In this document: positions 1 through 6,811 of the stretch, in pieces | Layout: each line of letters begins with the position of its first letter | How positions within the stretch are numbered: position 1 is the stretch's first letter | Source of the DNA: DAIRVC01 sp036803025 | GTDB taxonomy: Bacteria; Chloroflexota; Anaerolineae; Anaerolineales; E44-bin32 | Direction of reading: 5' to 3' | Assembly: GCA_036803025.1 (NCBI GenBank) | Contig: DAIRVC010000030.1 | Location: forward strand, 1 to 21,902 | DNA length: 21,902 bases | Translations under genes and position numbers: made by a program | The notes under the pieces: model-generated | The model's database searches: none | What the model was told of the DNA's origin: nothing | Seen by the model: the letters and a program-made list of their open reading frames with translations, nothing else

Positions 1-943
1 ACGAGAAAATGGGGTCCAGGAAGCGGTGCGCGTCCCCGACGCAGACGAAACCGGGGCCGGCGAAGCGGCGCACCTGGTACGAGTAGTTGGGGACGACGTG
101 AACATCCTCCACCAACTCCGCCAGTGGGACCCGCCGCTTGAGCTCCGGGTGCAGCTCGTGGAGTTCGCGTCGGAGGAAGTCACGCTTGGACTCGTGCTTC
201 TCCAGGAAGTACGCGGCCGGGATCACCACCCCGACGCTGACGACCTCATGATCGAGGGGGATGAACCACGCCCAGTGATACTTCTGCTGGTAGAAGATCA
301 GTGTGTTGTCGGGATGCGTCTGGCGCGTCCCGCCGTCATCCCGGACGGTGTTCGCCACCTGGGAGAAGATGGCGATCTGTTTGTCATACGCTCCCAGGTA
401 CTTCGGTCCGGTCACGTCGCCCAGGTTGGCGAGCCAGGTGGCCTGGCCCGAGCAATCCAGCACCAGCCCGGCGTGAAGCTCGAACTCGGGGCCATCGTCC
501 GGCTTGACCATCACGCCGCTCACGACGCCGTCCTCGGACAACAGCGGCCGCGTCGCACGGCCGTGGATCAGCCCGGCCCCGCCTTCGACGGCGCGGTCAA
601 GCAGGAGCTTGTCGAATTCGCTCCGCCTGACCTGCCAGGTATCCCAGGGGAACAGGTTCCAGTTCTCGTCCCGGCCGGTGACGGGCACGAACCAGCTGAT
701 GCGCTCGCTCTGGCCGAAGACCTTGACGCCCTGCTTGGTCGGGAACTCCCGACGCCGCATCTCATCTTCCAGCCCCAGCTCGCGCAGGACCTTGCCGGCC
801 GCGCCCGTCAGCGACTCGCCGATGTGGTAGCGCGGGAAGGCCGACTGTTCGACGATGACGGAGGCGATTCCCTCACGCTGCAGGAAGATCGCGCTGGCGG
901 CTCCGGCCGGTCCGCCGCCGATGATGGCAACTTGAGTCTTCAC
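1..943 (-). CDS. Flavin-dependent halogenase, PltA/CndH-like (3' end cut by window edge)
   Basis: Likely an FADH2-dependent halogenase that makes HOX at the flavin and passes it through a lysine to an electron-rich aromatic substrate. The 314 visible residues include the FAD-binding GGGPAG (9-14), FPRYHIGESL (36-45), the expected catalytic lysine in FPTKQG (K70), and the halogenase signature WAWFIP (224-229, WxWxIP). The fragment ends in GDAHRFLDPIFS, the second flavin motif. This order resembles PltA-type enzymes that act on carrier-bound pyrrole or phenol. The start is GTG at 943; an ATG at 957 meets a stop after five codons. It lies 43 bp after the carrier-protein gene and is the fourth gene of the proline/pyrrole set, so pyrrolyl-S-PCP is the inferred substrate. 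The C-terminal substrate-binding part is missing, so regiochemistry and halide cannot be judged. A non-halogenating flavin monooxygenase is the main alternative. Confidence 0.87.
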   Translation of the reverse strand, partial: MKTQVAIIGGGPAGAASAIFLQREGIASVIVEQSAFPRYHIGESLTGAAGKVLRELGLEDEMRRREFPTKQGVKVFGQSERISWFVPVTGRDENWNLFPWDTWQVRRSEFDKLLLDRAVEGGAGLIHGRATRPLLSEDGVVSGVMVKPDDGPEFELHAGLVLDCSGQATWLANLGDVTGPKYLGAYDKQIAIFSQVANTVRDDGGTRQTHPDNTLIFYQQKYHWAWFIPLDHEVVSVGVVIPAAYFLEKHESKRDFLRRELHELHPELKRRVPLAELVEDVHVVPNYSYQVRRFAGPGFVCVGDAHRFLDPIFS

Positions 944-986
944 AGGATTGATCTCATGGATGGTCGTCGGCGACGCGCTTGGGGGG

Positions 987-1238
987 TCAGGAACTGACCT
1001 TCCTGGCCCGCTCGAGATAGGCCGTCAGGGCGTCGACACTGGTGAAGTTCTCGATGACCACATCCTCATCGGGCACCTTCACCCCGAGCTTCTCCTCGAT
1101 GAAGACCACCAGCTGCATCAACCCGAGCGAGTCCAGCACGCCGGTCTCCAACAGGTTGTCGCTGGGGAGGACTTGTTTGCTCCGGCCGACGCTGAGCTCC
1201 TTGGTGATGTATTCGAGTAGTGCGGTCTGCGTGTCCAT
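987..1238 (-). CDS. Free-standing peptidyl/acyl carrier protein
   Basis: An 83-residue stand-alone carrier protein of the PP-binding family. Serine 37 in GVLDSLGLMQL is the expected phosphopantetheine attachment site. The length and the acidic helix after the serine (IEEKLGVKVPDEDV) are normal for a type II carrier. It starts 28 bp after the adenylation gene, with GAGG 5 bp before the ATG. Placed between the adenylation enzyme and the halogenase, it is the natural scaffold for prolyl, pyrrolyl and halopyrrolyl thioesters, as PltL, RedO and CloN5 are in known pathways. Unlike Bmp1 of marine bromopyrrole producers, it has no fused thioesterase. A carrier for a different amino acid is possible if the adenylation specificity is not proline. 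Confidence 0.93.
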   Translation of the reverse strand: MDTQTALLEYITKELSVGRSKQVLPSDNLLETGVLDSLGLMQLVVFIEEKLGVKVPDEDVVIENFTSVDALTAYLERARKVSS

Positions 1239-1266
1239 TCGTGCCTCATATCTCCTGGATCTGAAC

Positions 1267-2856
1267 CTATGCCGTCACGGCATTGAGCGATTGCGCCTGG
1301 AGGGCGCGCCGATCGATCTTGCCGGTTGACGTACGCGGGAACTCCGAGTTGAGCGTAAGCCTCACGGGGATGGCGTAGGGCGGAAGCCGGGCGGCGAGAT
1401 GCTCGATCAGCGCCTCAGCCGACAGGCGCTCCCCGGCCTTCAGGATCGCCGCCGCCTCGATCACGTTGCTGCCCTGCCCGTCCGGCACGGCGTAGACGGC
1501 CGCCTCCTCGACTCCCCGATGCGCCAGCAGCGCCACTTCGATCTCATCCAGCTCGACGCGATAGCCGCGCGTCTTGATCTGGCGGTCTTTGCGTCCCAGG
1601 TAGCGGAAGTCGCCGTCCGGCATCTGCTGGACCAGGTCACCCGTGCGGTAGAAGACGTCGTCGACGCCGGGGAAGACCTCGCGCCGGAAGAAGGCCTGGG
1701 CGGTGCGCTCCGGCTTGCCCCAGTAGCCGCGCATGACCACCCCGCCCCGGATGAGCAGCTCGCCGACCAGGCCGGCCGCCACCGGCTGACCGTCGCCGTC
1801 GACGACCAGTGGCTCGACGTTGCCGCACGCCCGTCCAATCGGGATCGGCTCGTCCGAGTCTTCAGACAGCGGCGGAACGTGGTAGTAGGTGCAGACGTTG
1901 GTCTCGGTGGGCCCGAACAGGTTGCTAAAGCGCGCCCCGGGGATCTGCGCCATCAGTTCCCGCAGATGCTTGGTGGGGAACGGTTCTCCGGCGAACAGGA
2001 CCCAGCGCAGGGCACCCAGATCGCGCCTCGGAAGGGCGGCATGGGTCAGCAGCTGGATCAGGGCATAGGGCACCGAATACCAGACCGTCAGCTTCTCATC
2101 CTGCATCAGCCTGGCCAGGCTGGCGGGGAATTTGGTCAACGCCTCCGGGATGATCACGGTCGACGCGCCGGCCAGGTGCCCGGCGAACAAATCGAAAGTG
2201 GATAGGTCGAAGTGCAGCGGGGCGTGATTGCTCAGGCGATCCGTGTGCGTCAACCCGTAGGTGGCCGCGCCCCATTCGGCGAAGCTCAGCCCGCTGCGGT
2301 GGGTGTGCATGATGCCCTTGGGTGTGCCGGTCGAGCCGGAGGTGTACAGGATGTAGGCCAGATCCTGCTCGGTCGGGTAGCCGGCCAGGCCGCTCTCGCC
2401 CGGTGCGGCGTGCACTTCTTCCCAAGGAACGGCCTCGGAACGCAGCCCATCCGCATTCGACAGGCCGATCAGGCACTGCAGCCCCTGCGCCTCGACCTCG
2501 ATCTCGCGCAAGGCCTCCAGCCTCGCGTCCGACGTCACCAGGTGACGGATGCCGCAGTCCTGGATGACATAGCTCAGGCGTGCCGGCGGGCCAAAAGGAT
2601 CGAGCGGCACGTAGGCTCCGCCGGCCTTCATGATCCCGTAGACGGCGACCGCCGACTCGAGGCTTTTGGGCATGTAGATACCCACCCGGTCGCCGCGCCC
2701 CACACCCCGCTCGGCAAGGACACGGGCGAGTTGGTTGGCGCGCTGCACCAGCGCCTGGTAGGTCAGGCTGGCGGAGGACACGCGCACGGCTTCGCGCTCC
2801 GGGAAGCGTTCGGCAGACTGGTCGATCAGATGGTTGAGCAAGAATCGGTGCGGCAT
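1267..2856 (-). CDS. Stand-alone amino acid adenylation enzyme, probably L-proline--[PCP] ligase
   Basis: A 529-residue ANL-superfamily adenylation enzyme with no fused condensation or carrier domain, the size of PltF, RedM and CloN4. Visible cores are YTSGSTGTPKG (171-181), FGPTE (314-318), YRTGD (403-407), GRKDRQIKTRGYRVE (421-435) and the catalytic lysine K513 in TSTGKID. Aligning by eye to GrsA gives pocket residues D217, L218, F221, Y260, L287, A289, L313, V321, C322 and K513. This differs at one position from DLLYLALVCK, the code I recall for proline-activating enzymes of pyrrole pathways. The predicted reaction is proline plus ATP to prolyl-AMP, then loading onto the carrier encoded at 987-1238. 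The start is ATG at 2856, with AGGAG 8 bp upstream. It follows the dehydrogenase by 15 bp. The adenylating function is near certain; the proline assignment depends on a hand alignment. Confidence 0.92.
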   Translation of the reverse strand: MPHRFLLNHLIDQSAERFPEREAVRVSSASLTYQALVQRANQLARVLAERGVGRGDRVGIYMPKSLESAVAVYGIMKAGGAYVPLDPFGPPARLSYVIQDCGIRHLVTSDARLEALREIEVEAQGLQCLIGLSNADGLRSEAVPWEEVHAAPGESGLAGYPTEQDLAYILYTSGSTGTPKGIMHTHRSGLSFAEWGAATYGLTHTDRLSNHAPLHFDLSTFDLFAGHLAGASTVIIPEALTKFPASLARLMQDEKLTVWYSVPYALIQLLTHAALPRRDLGALRWVLFAGEPFPTKHLRELMAQIPGARFSNLFGPTETNVCTYYHVPPLSEDSDEPIPIGRACGNVEPLVVDGDGQPVAAGLVGELLIRGGVVMRGYWGKPERTAQAFFRREVFPGVDDVFYRTGDLVQQMPDGDFRYLGRKDRQIKTRGYRVELDEIEVALLAHRGVEEAAVYAVPDGQGSNVIEAAAILKAGERLSAEALIEHLAARLPPYAIPVRLTLNSEFPRTSTGKIDRRALQAQSLNAVTA

Positions 2857-2871
2857 ACGGTCAGCTCCTGC

Positions 2872-4020
2872 TTACTGCAGTCCCAACAGTCGGGCGATGA
2901 TCGTACGCTGGATATCGCTGGTCCCCGAGTACAGCGTTCCCCCGACCGAATCGCGCAGGTCGCGCTCGATCTCGAACTCGGTCGTGAAGCCGTACCCACC
3001 GTGGACGCGGATCGCATCCAGGCTCGATTGGACGAAGCTCTCGCTCAAGTACAGCTTGGCCATGGCCGCCTCCATCGTCGCCGATTTCCCCATCGTCTTC
3101 AGCCAGGCCACCTTGTAGAGCAACAGGCGCGCTGTCTCCAGCCGGACCTTCATGTCGACAATTCTGTTGGCGACGGATTGAAAGCTGCCGATGGGTTGTC
3201 CGAACTGCCGGCGCTCGCGGGCGTAAGCGACAGACCGCTCGAGCTGCCACTCCATCGCCCCGACGTGGCTGGCCAGGATGGCGCTGCGTTCCCATTCCAT
3301 GGAGCTGTTGAAGATGCGGGCCCCGGCGCCCTCCGGCCCCAGCCGGCTGTCCTCGGGAACGAAGCAGTCCTGGAAGATCAGCTCGGCCATCGGGGAGGTG
3401 CGCAGCCCCATCTTCTCGATGCCGCGCGAGATCGTGAATCCGGGCGTGCCCTTGTCGACCAGGAAGCCCGTCACGCCCCACATGCCCTTGGCCGGATCGA
3501 GCGTGGCGAACACCAGCGCCATGTCGGCCACCGGGCCGTTCGACACGAACATCTTGGTGCCGTTCAGGACGTATCCGCCCTCGCGGCGCGTTGCACGCGT
3601 GCGCAGGCTGTAGGCGTCCGAGCCCGAGTCCGGCTCGGACATGGCGTGTGCGCCGATCAAGTCGCCGCTGCACAGCCCCGGCAGGTACTTCCGCCGTTGG
3701 GCTTCGCTTCCGAAGCTCAGGATCGGCATCTGCACGCTCCACATCTGCGCGTTGATGCCGAAGATCAGGCCGTTGTCCCGGCAGCCGTACCCGAGGCCCT
3801 CCATCGTCACCAGGGTCTCCAGGATGTCGGCGTTTGCCCCGCCGAATTCCTCCGGCATGGGCATGCCCTGGATGCCGAAGCGCGCGCACTTGCGCCAGTT
3901 CTCCAGGGGGAACTCACTCGCGCGATCGCGGTCGATCAGTCCGTCGTTCAGCTCCTTCTGTGCAAAGTCGATGACGGCCTTCTTGTAGGCCAGTTGTTCT
4001 TCCGTCCAGGCAAAGTCCAC
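2872..4020 (-). CDS. Acyl-CoA-dehydrogenase-family flavoprotein, probable L-prolyl-PCP dehydrogenase
   Basis: A 382-residue FAD enzyme with the full acyl-CoA dehydrogenase fold: N-terminal helices, the flavin-binding AHAMSEPDSGSD (124-135), the central beta domain, and a C-terminal helical domain ending in YSGTSDIQRTII. The MCAD-type catalytic glutamate is replaced by serine (S365 in LYSGT). A glutamate sits at the isovaleryl-CoA-dehydrogenase position instead (E244 in EWERSAIL). Prolyl-PCP dehydrogenases such as PltE, RedW and CloN3 are related to that branch. They take prolyl-S-PCP to pyrrolyl-2-carboxyl-S-PCP by a four-electron oxidation. The start is GTG at 4020, with GGAG 7 bp before it. 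It lies 15 bp ahead of the adenylation gene, so tight coupling is expected. A conventional acyl-CoA dehydrogenase cannot be excluded from motifs alone, but the neighbours argue for the prolyl-PCP role. Confidence 0.88.
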   Translation of the reverse strand: MDFAWTEEQLAYKKAVIDFAQKELNDGLIDRDRASEFPLENWRKCARFGIQGMPMPEEFGGANADILETLVTMEGLGYGCRDNGLIFGINAQMWSVQMPILSFGSEAQRRKYLPGLCSGDLIGAHAMSEPDSGSDAYSLRTRATRREGGYVLNGTKMFVSNGPVADMALVFATLDPAKGMWGVTGFLVDKGTPGFTISRGIEKMGLRTSPMAELIFQDCFVPEDSRLGPEGAGARIFNSSMEWERSAILASHVGAMEWQLERSVAYARERRQFGQPIGSFQSVANRIVDMKVRLETARLLLYKVAWLKTMGKSATMEAAMAKLYLSESFVQSSLDAIRVHGGYGFTTEFEIERDLRDSVGGTLYSGTSDIQRTIIARLLGLQ

Positions 4021-4040
4021 TCTTCAGCTCCCTCACTCAT

Positions 4041-4053
4041 GCACTGGCAGTGC
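4041..4053. repeat. 13-bp perfect inverted repeat upstream of the dehydrogenase gene
   Basis: The sequence GCACTGGCAGTGC has 6-bp arms around one central base. It lies in the 65-bp gap between the antiporter and dehydrogenase genes, about 20 bp before the GTG start. A one-base centre does not suit an RNA hairpin, so if it functions it would more likely be a dyad bound by a dimeric regulator. A chance palindrome is also plausible. Confidence 0.3.
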
Positions 4054-4085
4054 TTCCCCTGCGTCGCCGTCAAGCGCGGCGCGGG

Positions 4086-5363
4086 CTATGGTCGGGCCGC
4101 TTCCCCCGCCCCGGCGGGGATGGCCGTTCGCCGCGCGAGCAGGCTGTTCATCACGGGACCGGACATCAGGGAGGTCACCAGGGCCACGACAACGAAGGCG
4201 ACGAAGATGCGCTCATTGATGAGCCCATTGGCGAGGCCGACTCCCGCCAGGATGATTCCGGTCGCCCCTCGGGCGTTCAAACCGAAGCCGATGGCCAGCG
4301 CCTCGCGGCCGATCGGCATCCCGGCCAGCCGGGCCCCCAGGAGGACCGCGCCGATCTTGCTCACGCAAGCCACAACCAACAGGACGGCCACCAATCCGCC
4401 GTCGAAGTTGGTGAAGAAGTTCGTCTGCATTCCCATCGAGACGAAGTAGATCGGAGCGAAGAAGCTCAGAACGAAATGCGTGATGACGTCGTGCGCCTCA
4501 TTCCGTTCCTCCCCGTTGCCTCCCAGGGCGACGCCGACCAGAAAGGCTCCCAGGAACGCGTGCACGCCCAGAGACTCGGAGGCACTGCTCACCACCAGGA
4601 TGATCAGCGCTGTCAGCGCAATGAATCCGCTGGGCCAGGCTACATGCTGCCGAAGCCAGTGCAGCAGCCGTGGCCCCAGCCATCGCCCTACTCCCAGGAC
4701 AACGACGAAAAGCAGGATGACCATGAGGACGCTGGACGTCAACGCCCCGGTCGAAAGGCCGGTTGTCGGTGCGATCTCGCGCAGGATGACGGCGAACAGC
4801 GTCCAGTTGATCAGGTCGTCGACAATCGTGGCCGACATGATGAGCGTGCCGATGCCACCGCGCAGCAGGCCAAGGTCCATCAGCACGCGGGCGATGACAG
4901 GGTTCGCCGAATTGGCCAGGTTCATGCCCACGAAGAGCGAGAAGGCGAAGAAGTGCGAGCCGGCGACTCCGCCCCAGAACGAACGCGGCAGCAGGTAGGC
5001 CAGACCCACGCCCACGGCGATGGGGAGCAGTGTCCCCACCAGGCCGATCGAGACGGCCCTGTGGCCCTGCCGCTTGAGATCACTCAGATTCACTTCCAGA
5101 CCGGCGATGAACAGGAAGAACAACATGCCGAGCTTGATGGACGCCTCCCGAACGGCCGTGACACTGACCGAAGCCCCAAACAGCCAGCTATACAGGCCCG
5201 GGAACAGGGCGCCCATGATGGTCGGGCCAAGGACGATGCCCCCCAGCATCTCGCCCACCACCGCCGGTTGGCGAAGCTTGCGGAAGAGCTGACCAAAGAA
5301 CAAGGCGAAGGCCAGCATCATCGTAATCTGGAGGGAGAAGAGTACGAAATCGCTTGATGTCAC
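4086..5363 (-). CDS. CPA2-family cation:proton antiporter (Kef/NapA-like membrane domain only)
   Basis: A 425-residue polytopic membrane protein with about 11-12 hydrophobic segments. It shows the family pattern: GEMLGGIVLGPT (38-48), LFLFIAGLEVNL (83-93), and the paired acidic motif VDD (181-183) in a membrane helix, typical of electrogenic Na+/H+ or K+/H+ exchangers. It ends after the membrane domain with no TrkA-N/RCK regulatory domain. The start is GTG at 5363, with GAGGA 7 bp upstream. It is the first gene after the 205-bp gap and precedes the pyrrole-type cassette by 65 bp, so it probably shares that transcript. Many halogenated pyrroles are protonophores, so a role in ion or pH homeostasis in the producing cell is possible; that is inference only. 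Confidence 0.9.
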   Translation of the reverse strand: MTSSDFVLFSLQITMMLAFALFFGQLFRKLRQPAVVGEMLGGIVLGPTIMGALFPGLYSWLFGASVSVTAVREASIKLGMLFFLFIAGLEVNLSDLKRQGHRAVSIGLVGTLLPIAVGVGLAYLLPRSFWGGVAGSHFFAFSLFVGMNLANSANPVIARVLMDLGLLRGGIGTLIMSATIVDDLINWTLFAVILREIAPTTGLSTGALTSSVLMVILLFVVVLGVGRWLGPRLLHWLRQHVAWPSGFIALTALIILVVSSASESLGVHAFLGAFLVGVALGGNGEERNEAHDVITHFVLSFFAPIYFVSMGMQTNFFTNFDGGLVAVLLVVACVSKIGAVLLGARLAGMPIGREALAIGFGLNARGATGIILAGVGLANGLINERIFVAFVVVALVTSLMSGPVMNSLLARRTAIPAGAGEAARP

Positions 5364-5568
5364 GAGCAGATCCTCAGTCGATCAGCTGATAGAGGGAACG
5401 TCGGCAGCCGCCCGGGCGTGCGCAGTCCGGGGTCCTCGAAGTACATGAAAGCCCGCGCGCGGAAGACCCGGCCAAGATCCGGCATCCGCGAGCGGCAACC
5501 TATCCCATATAAGACTTGGCGTGCCGTCCGAATGGGTCCGGATCCGCCTCGGCAGGGGATGCCTGAGA
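5364..5568 (-). promoter_or_regulatory. 205-bp intergenic gap, possible internal promoter
   Basis: This is the only substantial non-coding gap in the window, between the GT4 stop (5569) and the antiporter start (5363). On the minus strand a small AT-rich island, TCTTATATGGGATAGG, stands out in GC-rich surroundings. TATATG (5506-5511) could be a -10 element, with TTCGGA (5527-5532) as a weak -35, but the 15-bp spacing is short and both matches are imperfect. A start there would leave a leader of about 140 bases. No hairpin followed by a T-run was found. The gap divides the glycan genes from the antiporter/pyrrole-type genes and may be a transcript boundary. Confidence 0.3.
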
Positions 5569-6780
5569 TCACTTGCAGGACAAGGCCGCCGCGCTCAGGT
5601 GCGTTTCGACACGGGCGGAGGCCCCATCCCACGACCACTCGCCTTGAACGTGCGAGCGGCCGTTGCGCCCGTACTCGGCCGCCAATGCTGGCCGCGTCAG
5701 CAGGTGCCAGACCGCTTCGGCGAACGCATCCTCATCGCGGCGGACCAGCAGGCCGGTCGTGCCGTCCACAACGGTCTCAGGGATGCCGCCCTCGCGGACG
5801 GCCACGACCGGTGTGCCGCAGGCCATCGATTCGAGCGGCACCAACCCGAACGGCTCGCGGATCGGCGAGTAGACCGTCACGGATGCCTGGTTGTAGATCA
5901 TGACCAGGTCCTGATCGGTGACGCCCTCCAGGAGCCCCAACTCGACGCCCAACTCGGCGGCCAGTCCTTCGAGGAAGACCCTCTCCGGCGGGTTGGCGAA
6001 GTTGCTGGCGATGATCAGCGCCGGCCGGCGCGAGACCGGGATCCTGGCCACGCTGCGAATCAGAAAGTCGAATGCCTTCAGCGGCGTGAGCGAACCGACC
6101 GAGACCAACAGCGGCCGCTTGGGGACTGCCTGCGGACGGAACGCGTCCGTGTCGACGCCCAGGTAGTTGACCGAGGTCCGGATCTGGTAGGTCTCCTCCA
6201 CCCGGGCGCGCATGTGCTCCGAGTTGACCAGGACGCTGCCGGCGCGGCGGATATTCCTGCGATCCAGCCACTTGAGCGTGGCGTGGTAGATCTTCGGCAG
6301 CGGGTCGATCCGATCCATCAGCCGCCGGGCGGCCGAGGTGGACTGTTCATATGGTCGGTCCGGCATCGGCTCGTACAGGCGCCGCAGGGGTTCCTGGCAG
6401 AAGAAGACCGACGGTGTGCGGGTGAGATACCGGAGAACGGAGGGACTGTTCTCGAGCCGGCAGGGGTGGACGAAAACCACATCGTAGCCAGCGGCGTCGA
6501 TCCGGCGGGCGATCCGGCGGGACACCCGCTGTATCCGGGCCAGGTCTACCAGGCGCAGGACCTGGTTCAGCCGGCCGAACGGCGACCGCAGGAGAGGCGT
6601 CGGACGGAATTCGAAGACATGGTGTGCCGCGGCCAGGGGACGCAGATCACCAAACTCGTGGTCGGCGCTGCTGAGGCTGTAGACCTCGACCTGGTGGCTG
6701 GCGGAGAGCCGCCGTGTCAGCTCATGCAGCGTCCGCTTGGCGCCGCCGGAGGGCAGATTGTGGTAGATGGCTATTCGCAT
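5569..6780 (-). CDS. GT4-family glycosyltransferase
   Basis: A 403-residue retaining glycosyltransferase of the GT-B fold. The N-terminus MRIAIYHNLPSGGAKRTLHELTRRL carries the glycine-rich acceptor-side loop typical of GT4. The donor-side half contains VSVGSLTPLKAFDFLI (227-241) and the GT4 EX7E motif in EPFGLVPLE (E309 and E317), followed by GTPVVA and GLLV. No signal peptide or membrane span is seen, so it probably works at the cytoplasmic face. It is the last gene before the 205-bp gap and follows gmd by 31 bp, so a GDP-sugar donor derived from the Gmd product is reasonable. Donor and acceptor cannot be assigned from sequence. Confidence 0.9.
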   Translation of the reverse strand: MRIAIYHNLPSGGAKRTLHELTRRLSASHQVEVYSLSSADHEFGDLRPLAAAHHVFEFRPTPLLRSPFGRLNQVLRLVDLARIQRVSRRIARRIDAAGYDVVFVHPCRLENSPSVLRYLTRTPSVFFCQEPLRRLYEPMPDRPYEQSTSAARRLMDRIDPLPKIYHATLKWLDRRNIRRAGSVLVNSEHMRARVEETYQIRTSVNYLGVDTDAFRPQAVPKRPLLVSVGSLTPLKAFDFLIRSVARIPVSRRPALIIASNFANPPERVFLEGLAAELGVELGLLEGVTDQDLVMIYNQASVTVYSPIREPFGLVPLESMACGTPVVAVREGGIPETVVDGTTGLLVRRDEDAFAEAVWHLLTRPALAAEYGRNGRSHVQGEWSWDGASARVETHLSAAALSCK

Positions 6781-6811
6781 GATGGCTGGGATCCGCGCCG
6801 GAGTCCTCGGC

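Noticed and set aside
26..997. Long plus-strand open frame opposite the first halogenase
   Set aside because: It is the mirror of a minus-strand gene with clear halogenase motifs. Long antisense frames are expected in GC-rich coding DNA, and its translation shows no recognisable family.
2212..4449. 745-codon plus-strand open frame across the adenylation and dehydrogenase genes
   Set aside because: It spans three well-supported minus-strand genes and their gaps, and the translation is low-complexity Arg/His/Gln/Pro-rich with no motif.
4050..5357. 435-codon plus-strand frame opposite the antiporter
   Set aside because: The translation is rich in Gln, Asp and His and is the shadow of a membrane protein on the other strand; the antiporter motifs decide the strand.
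5360..5638. 92-codon minus-strand frame spanning the 205-bp gap
   Set aside because: It starts inside the GT4 gene in another frame and overlaps the antiporter start. It has no ribosome site and no recognisable sequence, so I treat the gap as non-coding.
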